Assembly: GCA_017518785.1 (NCBI GenBank)
Contig: JAFWUA010000041.1
Coordinates: 1-5,081 of the forward strand
Length of the DNA: 5,081 nucleotides
From: Neisseriaceae bacterium
GTDB lineage: Bacteria; Pseudomonadota; Gammaproteobacteria; Burkholderiales; Neisseriaceae
Direction: 5' to 3'
A model generated the notes under the pieces. The model was given only the letters and a program-made list of their open reading frames with translations, was not told the DNA's origin and did not search any database. Below, piece after piece: positions 1 to 5,011 of the stretch; position 1 is the first letter of the stretch, and each line of letters begins with the position of its first letter. Position numbers and translations under genes: made by a program.

Positions 1-13
1 ATTGGGGTGAGTT

Positions 14-220
14 ATGGCAAGAACTAATATTCCTACTAAAAATATGGCAGAGATTATAACAGCAGTAATTGGCATGATATTTTCTTTCTTTGTAAATGCT
101 ATTTGTATTTTACATGATATGACATTGCGTATAAATTATAGTTTGAAACCTTTGCAAAACTCTATTGAAGGTTACTTTCCTTTCAAATTTTATTCCAAAA
201 GTCTGCCGGAAATTTTTTAG
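14..220 (+). CDS. Doubtful small membrane protein, 3' part repeat-derived
   Basis: A 68-residue reading frame that I do not recognise. It starts with ATG shortly after a GGGGTGA stretch that could pair with 16S rRNA, but the spacing is only about three bases; an in-frame TGA at 8-10 means it cannot extend further upstream. Residues 11-33 are hydrophobic and could form one membrane helix. From about residue 44 on, the sequence (LKPLQNS...) comes from a fragment of the window's palindromic repeat: the DNA at 144-162 is identical to a repeat end near 4066-4084 on the opposite strand, and the frame also crosses the DUS-like word at 200-212. The natural C-terminus is therefore either repeat-encoded or lost. 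It is convergent with the next gene, 28 bases away. It could be a remnant, or not coding at all. Confidence 0.3.
   Translation: MARTNIPTKNMAEIITAVIGMIFSFFVNAICILHDMTLRINYSLKPLQNSIEGYFPFKFYSKSLPEIF
144..212. repeat. Truncated copy of the palindromic repeat with DUS-like end
   Basis: Positions 144-162 (TGAAACCTTTGCAAAACTC) match exactly, in inverted orientation, the right terminal repeat of the copy at 3921-4101. About 40 bases later comes AGTCTGCCGGAAA (200-212), the word that ends both long copies. The palindromic core and the opposite terminal repeat are missing. I infer an internally deleted or decayed copy; the 19-base identity is observed directly. Confidence 0.5.
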
Positions 221-248
221 AAGTTTCCATTGGTAAATCTATTTATCT

Positions 249-605
249 TTAACAACAAGCTGCTCTAAAGATAGATTCTAAAAAATGAATAAGCGTCATA
301 ATTACATAAATTAAAATGCAAATACATGAATATACGAGTAATATTATTATCCGATGAGAGCTTAATTCTTTTCTTTCTAACATTGGTGGAACAATAATGC
401 ATAAAACAACAACCATAAATGCGAATAGAGCGTCATCTATTTTTCTTTGATATAAAGATATAAATGTCAAGGGCATAAACAAAAGCGACAACAGCGTACT
501 GACTATGGGAAATTTTTTGCTATTTTCTTGTTCTGTTTTATAGGCAATATCGTCAGGTAGTTTACTTTGTTCGTCTTGATTAGGAAAAATGTTCTGTTCG
601 TCCAT
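249..605 (-). CDS. Unknown small membrane protein (3 predicted helices)
   Basis: A 118-residue protein of no family I recognise. The first 31 residues are polar and acidic (MDEQNIFPNQDEQ...), with no signal peptide. Three hydrophobic segments follow at about residues 33-52, 57-75 and 84-109, separated by short charged loops (YQRKIDD and LERKELSSHR), and the protein ends in CC. It would therefore sit in the inner membrane. The ATG is the only reasonable start, since the next Met lies inside the first helix, but no clear Shine-Dalgarno sequence precedes it: the upstream bases are almost all A and T. It begins 19 bases after the nnrE stop on the same strand, so it is probably the last gene of the yohJ-yohK-nnrE unit. 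A functional link to those genes is not shown. Confidence 0.7.
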   Translation of the reverse strand: MDEQNIFPNQDEQSKLPDDIAYKTEQENSKKFPIVSTLLSLLFMPLTFISLYQRKIDDALFAFMVVVLCIIVPPMLERKELSSHRIIILLVYSCICILIYVIMTLIHFLESIFRAACC

Positions 606-624
606 AGCATTTATTTTTTAAAAC

Positions 625-1248
625 TTATGCAAAAATTCCAATGTCTAAACAGGTAATATCTCCACAATAAACCGAAGCATTAGGCATGATATGAGCAGGC
701 TTTAATCCGCCAAAAGCGTATGTAATTTGTGCTCTGAAAGTGTCTGGTGCGGCTTCGCCAGTATCGCAATTTAATCCTGATGGCACATCTAATGCTAAAC
801 GAATTGCGGTAATCTGGTTTATTTGCTTGAATAAATTAGCGATATTTTCTGGTAATTCTCTTTTGAAACCAGTGCCAAATACAGCATCAACAAAAAAATC
901 ATATTCTGAAAGGTTTATTTGTTCTGGTTTTAAGATACGAATTGTTTGCGGTAGTTTGTTGAGATTTTCTTGGCTCAAATCGCTTAATTTTTTATCCAAC
1001 ATAAAAACTACATCAGAAGAGACTCCGTATTCTGATAAGATGCGTGCCATTACCAAAGCATCTCCGGCATTGTTTCCACTACCGCAAATCATTAAACCTT
1101 GTTGGATTGTTGGCAATTCTCGCATAATTTCAAAAGCTGCACTTCTGCCAGCATTTTCCATTAATTGAATTAATGGGATTCCACGTTTTACAGCATCTTC
1201 TTCGGCTTTACGCATTTGAAATGCAGTGTAAGTGATTTGTCGTGTCAT
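625..1248 (-). CDS. nnrE: NAD(P)H-hydrate epimerase (YjeF_N domain)
   Basis: This cytosolic metabolite-repair enzyme interconverts the R and S epimers of NAD(P)HX, the hydrated and inactive form of NAD(P)H, so that the S-specific dehydratase can restore the cofactor. With the 211-residue numbering that starts at the upstream ATG (1258-1260), the visible family motifs are the cofactor/potassium loop GSGNNAGDA (60-68), VDAVFGTG (124-131), LDVPSGL (157-163) and FGGLKPAH (183-190). The residues the family uses for K+ and substrate contact (Asn64, Asp125, Asp158, Ser161) are present. The usual GNNGGDG reads GNNAGDA here. Only the epimerase domain exists; the NnrD dehydratase domain fused to it in E. 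coli is absent. I prefer the ATG at 1246-1248: it forms an ATGA overlap with the yohK stop and has GGTGGA just upstream, giving 207 residues. The ATG at 1258-1260 adds four residues and lacks a ribosome site. Confidence 0.93.
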   Translation of the reverse strand: MTRQITYTAFQMRKAEEDAVKRGIPLIQLMENAGRSAAFEIMRELPTIQQGLMICGSGNNAGDALVMARILSEYGVSSDVVFMLDKKLSDLSQENLNKLPQTIRILKPEQINLSEYDFFVDAVFGTGFKRELPENIANLFKQINQITAIRLALDVPSGLNCDTGEAAPDTFRAQITYAFGGLKPAHIMPNASVYCGDITCLDIGIFA

Positions 1249-1946
1249 AGATTCCACCATTTCATAATTAGGTTAAATATAGTCGGTGCACTCAGTGCTG
1301 TAAAAACTCCACATAAAATCAGTGCTAATGATGAGAAAGCACCTTCTTCTTGATCTACATCATTACAGCGTGCAGTACCGATTACATGTGATACCGCACC
1401 CATTGCCATGCCGCGTGCACTTTTGCTCTTTATGTGGAACAGGTTTAATAATCCGTGTCCGAATATCGCTCCCATTATTCCTACAAAAAGAACGCATACA
1501 GCTGCAATCGCTTCAATTCCGCCAACCTCACGAGTTACAACTAATGCAATTGGTGTGGTAACCGATTTGGGCAAAATAGATGCTGCAATTGTTTTATCAG
1601 CACCCATAATCATGGCAATTGCTACTCCACTAATCATAGCAATTGTACTTGCAATACAACAAATACTAATTAAAATTTTCCAACGTTTGATTATATCCGG
1701 TAGTTGTTTATACAATGGAAATGATAGGGCGACTACACCTATTTGTAATAATTCATGAATAGGCATACTGCCTCTAAAATAACGCTCATACGGAATATCA
1801 AATATTAATAAAATTGGAATAATTGTAATTAATGAAAATAATAGTGGATTAAAAATTGCTTTTTTATAGTGAGAACAGATTTTTCTCATTATAAAATAAA
1901 CACATATAGTTAGTGGTAATGACCAATATAAGTCTGGATTTATCAT
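1245..1946 (-). CDS. yohK: CidB/LrgB-family membrane protein, YohK-like
   Basis: A 233-residue inner-membrane protein of the LrgB family, about the length of E. coli YohK and similar to it along its whole length as I recall that protein. Visible signatures are SILPKSVTTPIA (123-134), the segment around GHGLLNLF (163-170), and RGMAMGAVSHVIGTARC (178-194) followed by EGAFSSLAL (201-209). It has about six or seven hydrophobic segments. The family works together with a small LrgA-type partner, encoded here by the gene just upstream. Characterised relatives transport small carboxylates (Bacillus PftAB for pyruvate, plant PLGG1 for glycolate/glycerate); staphylococcal CidB/LrgB were first linked to lysis. 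The substrate here is unknown. The start is supported by an ATGA overlap with yohJ and by AAGGAG at 1958-1963. Its own stop overlaps the nnrE start, so the three genes are translationally coupled. Confidence 0.93.
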   Translation of the reverse strand: MINPDLYWSLPLTICVYFIMRKICSHYKKAIFNPLLFSLITIIPILLIFDIPYERYFRGSMPIHELLQIGVVALSFPLYKQLPDIIKRWKILISICCIASTIAMISGVAIAMIMGADKTIAASILPKSVTTPIALVVTREVGGIEAIAAVCVLFVGIMGAIFGHGLLNLFHIKSKSARGMAMGAVSHVIGTARCNDVDQEEGAFSSLALILCGVFTALSAPTIFNLIMKWWNL

Positions 1947-2359
1947 GATTGTTTTTTCTCCTTACGTATTCCTTGCCATTTTCTTAAACGAAGAATTAAA
2001 GTGTGGCGTTCATACCACTGAATACCATTACCAACGATTATCATAATCAAAATGGAGCTTATGATACATGCTATTGATAATGGTAATAGGGCACTTTCAA
2101 TCGCAGGGTAGTTTACCATTACACCAACACAGATAGGAATAAATAATAAAACCATATAACGCATTAATACATCACATGCAGGAGCTACCCAATGTTCTGG
2201 AATAATCCTGAAAACTAACATAAAAAATAACACCATCATGCCGATAATGCTATCGGGCAAAGCAATGAAGTTTGAAGAAAATTTACCTATGTATAAACAT
2301 AGATAAATCAGAGCAAAGGCACGAGTGTAACGCCATATAAAGTTTAAGTATTTTTTCAT
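1943..2359 (-). CDS. yohJ: CidA/LrgA-family membrane protein, YohJ-like
   Basis: A 138-residue protein of the CidA/LrgA family, which was compared with phage holins and forms a complex with an LrgB-type partner. Four hydrophobic helices lie at about residues 12-32, 38-52, 62-81 and 92-110, followed by a strongly basic tail (RLRKWQGIRKEKK). Diagnostic stretches are YTRAFALIYLCLYIG (11-25), SIIGMMVLF (37-45) and MRYMVLLFIPICVGVM (66-81), close to E. coli YohJ as I recall it. The usual LPGSIIG reads LPDSIIG (residues 34-40), so the family glycine is Asp. It is the first gene of the yohJ-yohK-nnrE unit and overlaps yohK by four bases (ATGA). The start has no clear Shine-Dalgarno sequence; its upstream region is an AT-rich stretch directly behind the hairpin that follows argJ, and I could not identify a convincing promoter there. 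Confidence 0.92.
   Translation of the reverse strand: MKKYLNFIWRYTRAFALIYLCLYIGKFSSNFIALPDSIIGMMVLFFMLVFRIIPEHWVAPACDVLMRYMVLLFIPICVGVMVNYPAIESALLPLSIACIISSILIMIIVGNGIQWYERHTLILRLRKWQGIRKEKKQS
1958..1963 (-). promoter_or_regulatory. Ribosome binding site of yohK
   Basis: AAGGAG read on the minus strand, 11 bases before the yohK ATG and inside the 3' end of yohJ. It is the best Shine-Dalgarno sequence of the unit. It supports both the chosen start and independent ribosome loading on yohK in addition to coupling through the ATGA overlap. Confidence 0.7.
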
Positions 2360-2377
2360 ATTAAGTTTTATAAAAAA

Positions 2378-2422
2378 TTTTCCTGCAGACTATTTTATGA
2401 ATATATATAGTCTGCCGGAAAA
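2378..2422 (-). terminator. Hairpin of two inverted DUS-like words behind argJ
   Basis: The arms 2378-2393 and 2407-2422 pair over 16 positions with one mismatch (CCTGC against CCGGC) around a 13-base loop. On the minus strand the stem is followed by a run of T (TTTTTTATAA), as expected of a Rho-independent terminator. The hairpin starts 17 bases after the argJ stop. Each arm carries a version of AGTCTGCCGGAAA. Inverted DUS pairs serving as terminators are well known in Neisseria. It ends only about 18 bases before the yohJ start, so it could also shape the yohJ leader if argJ transcripts read through. Confidence 0.75.
2409..2421 (+). other. DUS-like word AGTCTGCCGGAAA
   Basis: One of four identical 13-mers, all reading in plus-strand direction (200-212, 2409-2421, 4080-4092, 4990-5002). 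Variants on the other strand lie at 2379-2391 (AGTCTGCAGGAAA) and 4791-4803 (AGTCTGCCTGAAA). The last differs by one base from AGGCTGCCTGAA, the Simonsiella-type DUS as I remember it. It is a probable uptake signal dialect; only its genome-wide frequency can show that. Confidence 0.5.
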
Positions 2423-2438
2423 TATATAAGTTTATAAA

Positions 2439-3656
2439 TTAGCTTCGATAATCAGCATTAATTGATACATAATCATGAGATAAATCACAAGTGTAAATAC
2501 TGGCACGTTCATTGCCACGTTGCAATTCTACTCGTACGGTGATTTCTTCTTTTTTCATAATTCGTGCCCCATCTTCTTCTTTATAGAGTTCAGCACGTCC
2601 GCCATTTTCTGCAACTAATACATTGTCTAAAAACATGGCGATTTTGTCAGTATCAAGGTCTTCTATGCCAGAATTTCCGATTGCACACAAAAGCCGTCCT
2701 AAATTGGCATCAGATGCAAAAAATGCTGTTTTTACTAATGGCGAATGAGCAATGGTGTAACCAATCTTGCGTGCTTCTTCCTGTGTTTTAGCAGCATTGA
2801 CTTGAATGGTGATAAATTTAGTTGCACCTTCACCATCACGCACAATTGCAGTTGCTAATTCTAATGCAACTTCGGATAGGGCATTTTTAACAGCAATTGC
2901 TTGTTCTGTGTTATCGTCATTGATTTGTTGCAGACCTGATTTACCTGTGGCAATGATGATAAAACTATCATTGGTACTAGTGTCGCCATCAACAGTTACG
3001 CAATTGAAGCTTTTATCTGCGATTTCTTTTACCCAACGCGATAGAGTTTCAGCTTCAATATCAGCATCAGTGGCAATAAAAGACAACATGGTCGCCATAT
3101 TAGGACGAATCATACCAGCTCCTTTGGCAATGCCAGTTACTGATATTTTTTTGCCATCAACAGTTATTTGACGTGTAGCTGCTTTTGGTACAGTATCAGT
3201 TGTCATAATGGCAGATGCGGCAACGTCCCAGTGTACCGGTTTTACTTTGGAGAGGGCAGTTATGATTTTGGAAGCTGGCAGCGGTTCTAAAATTACGCCA
3301 GTTGAAAATGGAAGAACTTGATTTGCATCACAGCATATTTGTTGAGCTACTGCGGTACAAATGTTTTTGGCATCATCTCTACCGTGTTGTCCTGTGCCGG
3401 CATTGGCATTGCCAGTATTGATAATGATGGCACGTACGCCTTGTTTCGCTTGTAAATGTTCTTTGCATACATGAACTGGTGCCGCACAAAAACGATTGCG
3501 AGTAAATACTCCCGCAACTTGTGCTGATGGTGCTAATACCATCAGAGTAATGTCGTTTTTATTCTCATATTTAATACCGGCTTGACCTACATAAATTTGA
3601 ATACCATCGATTACTGGAAGTTCTTTGGCACTTTTTGCTGTTAGATTAACTGCCAT
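2439..3656 (-). CDS. argJ: Bifunctional ornithine acetyltransferase / N-acetylglutamate synthase
   Basis: ArgJ moves the acetyl group from N-acetylornithine to glutamate (cyclic arginine pathway), and bifunctional forms also acetylate glutamate with acetyl-CoA; it acts in the cytosol. The precursor cleaves itself into alpha and beta chains. The cleavage motif NMATML is at residues 186-191, making Thr189 the N-terminal nucleophile of the beta chain. Also visible are the oxyanion-hole region STG (118-120), MTTDT (151-155), KGAGMI (178-183), VDGDTSTNDSF (222-232), GEGATK (275-280) and the C-terminal substrate region NADYRS (400-405). The length of 405 residues is normal. I place the start at 3654-3656 because AAAGGA lies eight or nine bases upstream and MAVNLT matches neisserial ArgJ as I recall it; an ATG at 3720-3722 would add 22 residues unlike the family. 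Nothing else of arginine synthesis is adjacent. Confidence 0.97.
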   Translation of the reverse strand: MAVNLTAKSAKELPVIDGIQIYVGQAGIKYENKNDITLMVLAPSAQVAGVFTRNRFCAAPVHVCKEHLQAKQGVRAIIINTGNANAGTGQHGRDDAKNICTAVAQQICCDANQVLPFSTGVILEPLPASKIITALSKVKPVHWDVAASAIMTTDTVPKAATRQITVDGKKISVTGIAKGAGMIRPNMATMLSFIATDADIEAETLSRWVKEIADKSFNCVTVDGDTSTNDSFIIIATGKSGLQQINDDNTEQAIAVKNALSEVALELATAIVRDGEGATKFITIQVNAAKTQEEARKIGYTIAHSPLVKTAFFASDANLGRLLCAIGNSGIEDLDTDKIAMFLDNVLVAENGGRAELYKEEDGARIMKKEEITVRVELQRGNERASIYTCDLSHDYVSINADYRS

Positions 3657-3693
3657 AAAAATCGTCCTTTTCAATGAGGAAAAAATCTTGTCA

Positions 3694-3722
3694 AGGATAC
3701 ATGTAATTGTCTGGTAAAACAA
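3694..3722 (-). promoter_or_regulatory. Possible sigma70-type promoter of argJ
   Basis: On the minus strand, TTGTTT (3717-3722) and TATCCT (3694-3699) are separated by 17 bases, each matching four of six consensus positions. Transcription would begin about 30 bases before the argJ ATG. The match is modest in AT-rich DNA, so this is tentative. Confidence 0.25.
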
Positions 3723-3736
3723 TATCTATGCACAAT

Positions 3737-3752
3737 TCTCATTATGATGAGA
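3737..3752. promoter_or_regulatory. Inverted repeat upstream of argJ
   Basis: TCTCAT and ATGAGA form a perfect 6-base inverted repeat around TATG, about 80 bases before the argJ start and just upstream of the possible promoter. It has operator-like geometry but does not fit the ArgR box (TGAAT...ATTCA) well, so no regulator is assigned. Confidence 0.25.
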
Positions 3753-3819
3753 TTCATACAAAACCTGTAAATTTGGAACTATCCGCAGGCAAGTGAAGAG
3801 TATAATTTTTTGTTTTATA

Positions 3820-3883
3820 AAGATTCGTAGCAACGATCAGAATGACTGATGGTGAAAAGTTGCTTTTTGCAGAAGTTTCAGAG
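3820..3883. repeat. Decayed copy of the palindromic repeat (right half)
   Basis: AGATTCGTAGC at its start, TCAGAATGAC at 3838-3847, and TTTTGCAGAAGTTTCAG at 3865-3881 follow the same order as the right half of the copy at 4820-5011 (TCAGAATGAC, then TTTTGCAGAGGTTTCAG). About 17 extra bases lie between the last two blocks. No left half is recognisable. The rest of 3723-3920 is AT-rich and shows no gene. Confidence 0.45.
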
Positions 3884-3920
3884 TATTTAATAATTTACTA
3901 AATTTGATTATTTATTTTAG

Positions 3921-4101
3921 ATAGTATGAAATCTTTGCAAAACCAACTTTTTTCTCATTCGTCATTCTAAACAGACTGTTGCCCTGAACGAAGCGAAGGG
4001 TCTGTGAATAATCTTTTAAATTAGATTCCTCCATTTCGTTTAGATCAATGTTACGAATGACGAGTTTTGCAAAGGTTTCAGTCTGCCGGAAAGCTTTTTA
4101 T
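3921..4101. repeat. MITE-like palindromic repeat, copy 1
   Basis: Terminal inverted repeats at 3924-3944 and 4064-4084 match at 18 of 21 positions (core TTTGCAAAAC). Inside them ATTCGTCATT (3958-3967) pairs with GAATGACGA (4055-4063), so the single strand can fold into a long imperfect hairpin. The centre contains CCCTGAACGAAGCGAAGGG. Both ends are shared with the copy at 4820-5011, and the similarity continues beyond the right terminal repeat through the DUS-like word and AAGCTTTTTAT. There is no internal gene. It lies directly behind the 4098-4496 gene and even contains its stop codon, so its hairpin probably ends that transcript. Confidence 0.8.
4080..4092 (+). other. DUS-like word at the right end of repeat copy 1
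   Basis: AGTCTGCCGGAAA overlaps the outer end of the right terminal inverted repeat. The same arrangement occurs in the second long copy (4990-5002), so the word appears to be part of the element rather than a chance neighbour. Confidence 0.5.
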
Positions 4102-4496
4102 AAATGCAACAATTCACGTAAAGAACAATTTCTATACCATAAGCACGCACATAAGCCGTATAAACAAATAGAAGTTTGCCATTGAATATCTCGCATATAT
4201 TCCAATGCCTTTGGATTTTTCCAAGCCCAATAAGCCCAATAAACACCATCAACCGCAAACCATACACCGAAAATGGCTAATGGCAATAACAGCCATCTTT
4301 TTTGAATAAGAATGCGAGCAGTGATTGGTGCAAAAATATAGGTGGCAATCCCCATAATAAAACTAATTGGAATATCCCAATCAATTGCAGGCATTATATA
4401 TGAACCTATAATCAGTAAACCAATTCCAATGCCAAGCGTTAAAAGCTTCCATGGGCGTAAATAATCAGATAGTGAAGTTAATTGATTGTTATTCAT
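4098..4496 (-). CDS. Unknown four-helix inner-membrane protein
   Basis: A 132-residue protein whose function I cannot assign. It has a polar start (MNNNQLTSLSDYLRPWK) and hydrophobic segments at about residues 17-35, 42-60, 68-84 and 104-120. Notable short motifs are AIDWDIP (37-43) and AVDGVYWAYWAWKN (81-94); the tail SLRELLHL is amphipathic. I recall neisserial hypothetical proteins of similar size beginning with a DYLRPWK-like stretch and carrying a DGVYWAY-like motif, so it may be a conserved family protein, but this needs a search. No strong Shine-Dalgarno sequence precedes the ATG. The stop codon TAA falls inside the block shared by the long repeats, so the element abuts or has replaced the 3' end; the final residues may have changed on insertion. 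It appears to be monocistronic. Confidence 0.75.
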   Translation of the reverse strand: MNNNQLTSLSDYLRPWKLLTLGIGIGLLIIGSYIMPAIDWDIPISFIMGIATYIFAPITARILIQKRWLLLPLAIFGVWFAVDGVYWAYWAWKNPKALEYMRDIQWQTSICLYGLCACLWYRNCSLRELLHL

Positions 4497-4534
4497 GTAA
4501 TTTATCGTTTAAGAGTTCAAGCAAGAGTACCTGT

Positions 4535-4564
4535 ATCGTAACGTATAATTTCTTAATATGACAA
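4535..4564 (-). promoter_or_regulatory. Possible sigma70-type promoter of the 4098-4496 gene
   Basis: On the minus strand, TTGTCA (4559-4564, five of six matches to the -35 box) and TACGAT (4535-4540, four of six to the -10 box) have an 18-base spacer. Transcription would start about 32 bases before the ATG. It lies between the gene and the palindrome at 4585-4717, which insulates it from upstream DNA. Confidence 0.4.
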
Positions 4565-4584
4565 TGTTGAAACTCTTTGTTAAA

Positions 4585-4717
4585 AGAGACTACTGCAAAA
4601 CTCGATTTTTTCTATTGCTCGTCATTTTGAGCGTAGCGAAGAATCTTTATAAACAATAAATTAGATTCTTCATTTCACTTCGTGAAATTCAGAATGACGA
4701 GTTTTGCGGGAGTCTCT
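4585..4717. repeat. Short palindromic repeat, related subfamily
   Basis: The 20-base ends 4585-4604 and 4698-4717 are inverted copies with two mismatches (AGAGACT then GCAAAACTCG). Further in, CGTCATTTTGAG pairs with TTCAGAATGACG, and AGAATCT (4640-4646) pairs with AGATTCT (4663-4669), so almost the whole element folds on itself. It shares GCAAAACTCG, CGTCATT and GCGAAG with the longer copies but has different outer ends and lacks the DUS-like word. TAAAAGA occurs at both borders (4581-4587 and 4717-4723), a possible target duplication that partly overlaps the inverted repeat. Confidence 0.75.
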
Positions 4718-4790
4718 AAAAGAAGTGGTGCATCAATCATCATAAATATACATCTAAATGGCAGGAAATAATTATTTTATACAAATACAC

Positions 4791-4828
4791 TTTCAGGCAG
4801 ACTATTTAAATTGAATGTTGATAGTCTG
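4791..4828. terminator. Inverted DUS-like hairpin abutting repeat copy 2
   Basis: CAGACTAT (4798-4805) pairs perfectly with ATAGTCTG (4821-4828) around a 15-base loop. The left arm belongs to a reverse-strand DUS variant (AGTCTGCCTGAAA, 4791-4803); the right arm is the start of the repeat at 4820-5011. It resembles the hairpin behind argJ, but the right word is cut short and no clean T-run follows, so terminator activity is uncertain. Between 4718 and 4790 I see nothing else. Confidence 0.35.
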
Positions 4829-5011
4829 AAATCTTTGCAAAACCAACTTTTTCTTATTCGTCATTATGAATCTACTTATCGCCCTGAACGAAGCAAAGGA
4901 GTTGTGAATAATCTTTTTATTTAACAAGCAATTAGATTACTATCATTCACTTCGTTCATGGTCAGAATGACGAGTTTTGCAGAGGTTTCAGTCTGCCGGA
5001 AAGCTTTTTAT
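4820..5011. repeat. MITE-like palindromic repeat, copy 2
   Basis: The same element as 3921-4101, in the same orientation. Terminal inverted repeats are at 4823-4843 and 4974-4994, with the core TTTGCAAAAC at the left and GTTTTGCAGAGG at the right. The centre reads GCCCTGAACGAAGCAAAGG, and the GTGAATAATCTTTT block is shared with copy 1. CATTCACTTCGTTCATGG and TCAGAATGACGAG lie on the right side. Outside the right terminal repeat, the DUS-like word (4990-5002) and AAGCTTTTTAT match copy 1 again. Similarity stops at 5011. There is no coding capacity. Confidence 0.8.

Noticed and set aside
740..1758. Plus-strand open frames at 740-1168, 1322-1561 and 1408-1758
   Set aside because: They lie antisense to nnrE and yohK, whose family motifs are unmistakable, and their translations show no recognisable domain.
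2564..3171. Plus-strand open frames inside argJ
   Set aside because: They are antisense to a complete and highly conserved argJ and have no family features.
3657..3722. Longer argJ start adding 22 residues
   Set aside because: The extension is unlike the family, and the start at 3654-3656 has a good ribosome site and the family's usual N-terminus.
4040..4267. Minus-strand 75-residue frame
   Set aside because: It overlaps the 4098-4496 gene in another frame and its tail (LKPLQNSSFVTLI) is only the translated repeat.
3921..5011. Repeated units as a CRISPR array
   Set aside because: The units are few, long, internally palindromic and separated by a gene; there are no short regular repeats, spacers or cas genes.
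3921..5011. Insertion sequence
   Set aside because: There is no transposase reading frame in or between the repeats; they are too short for an autonomous element.
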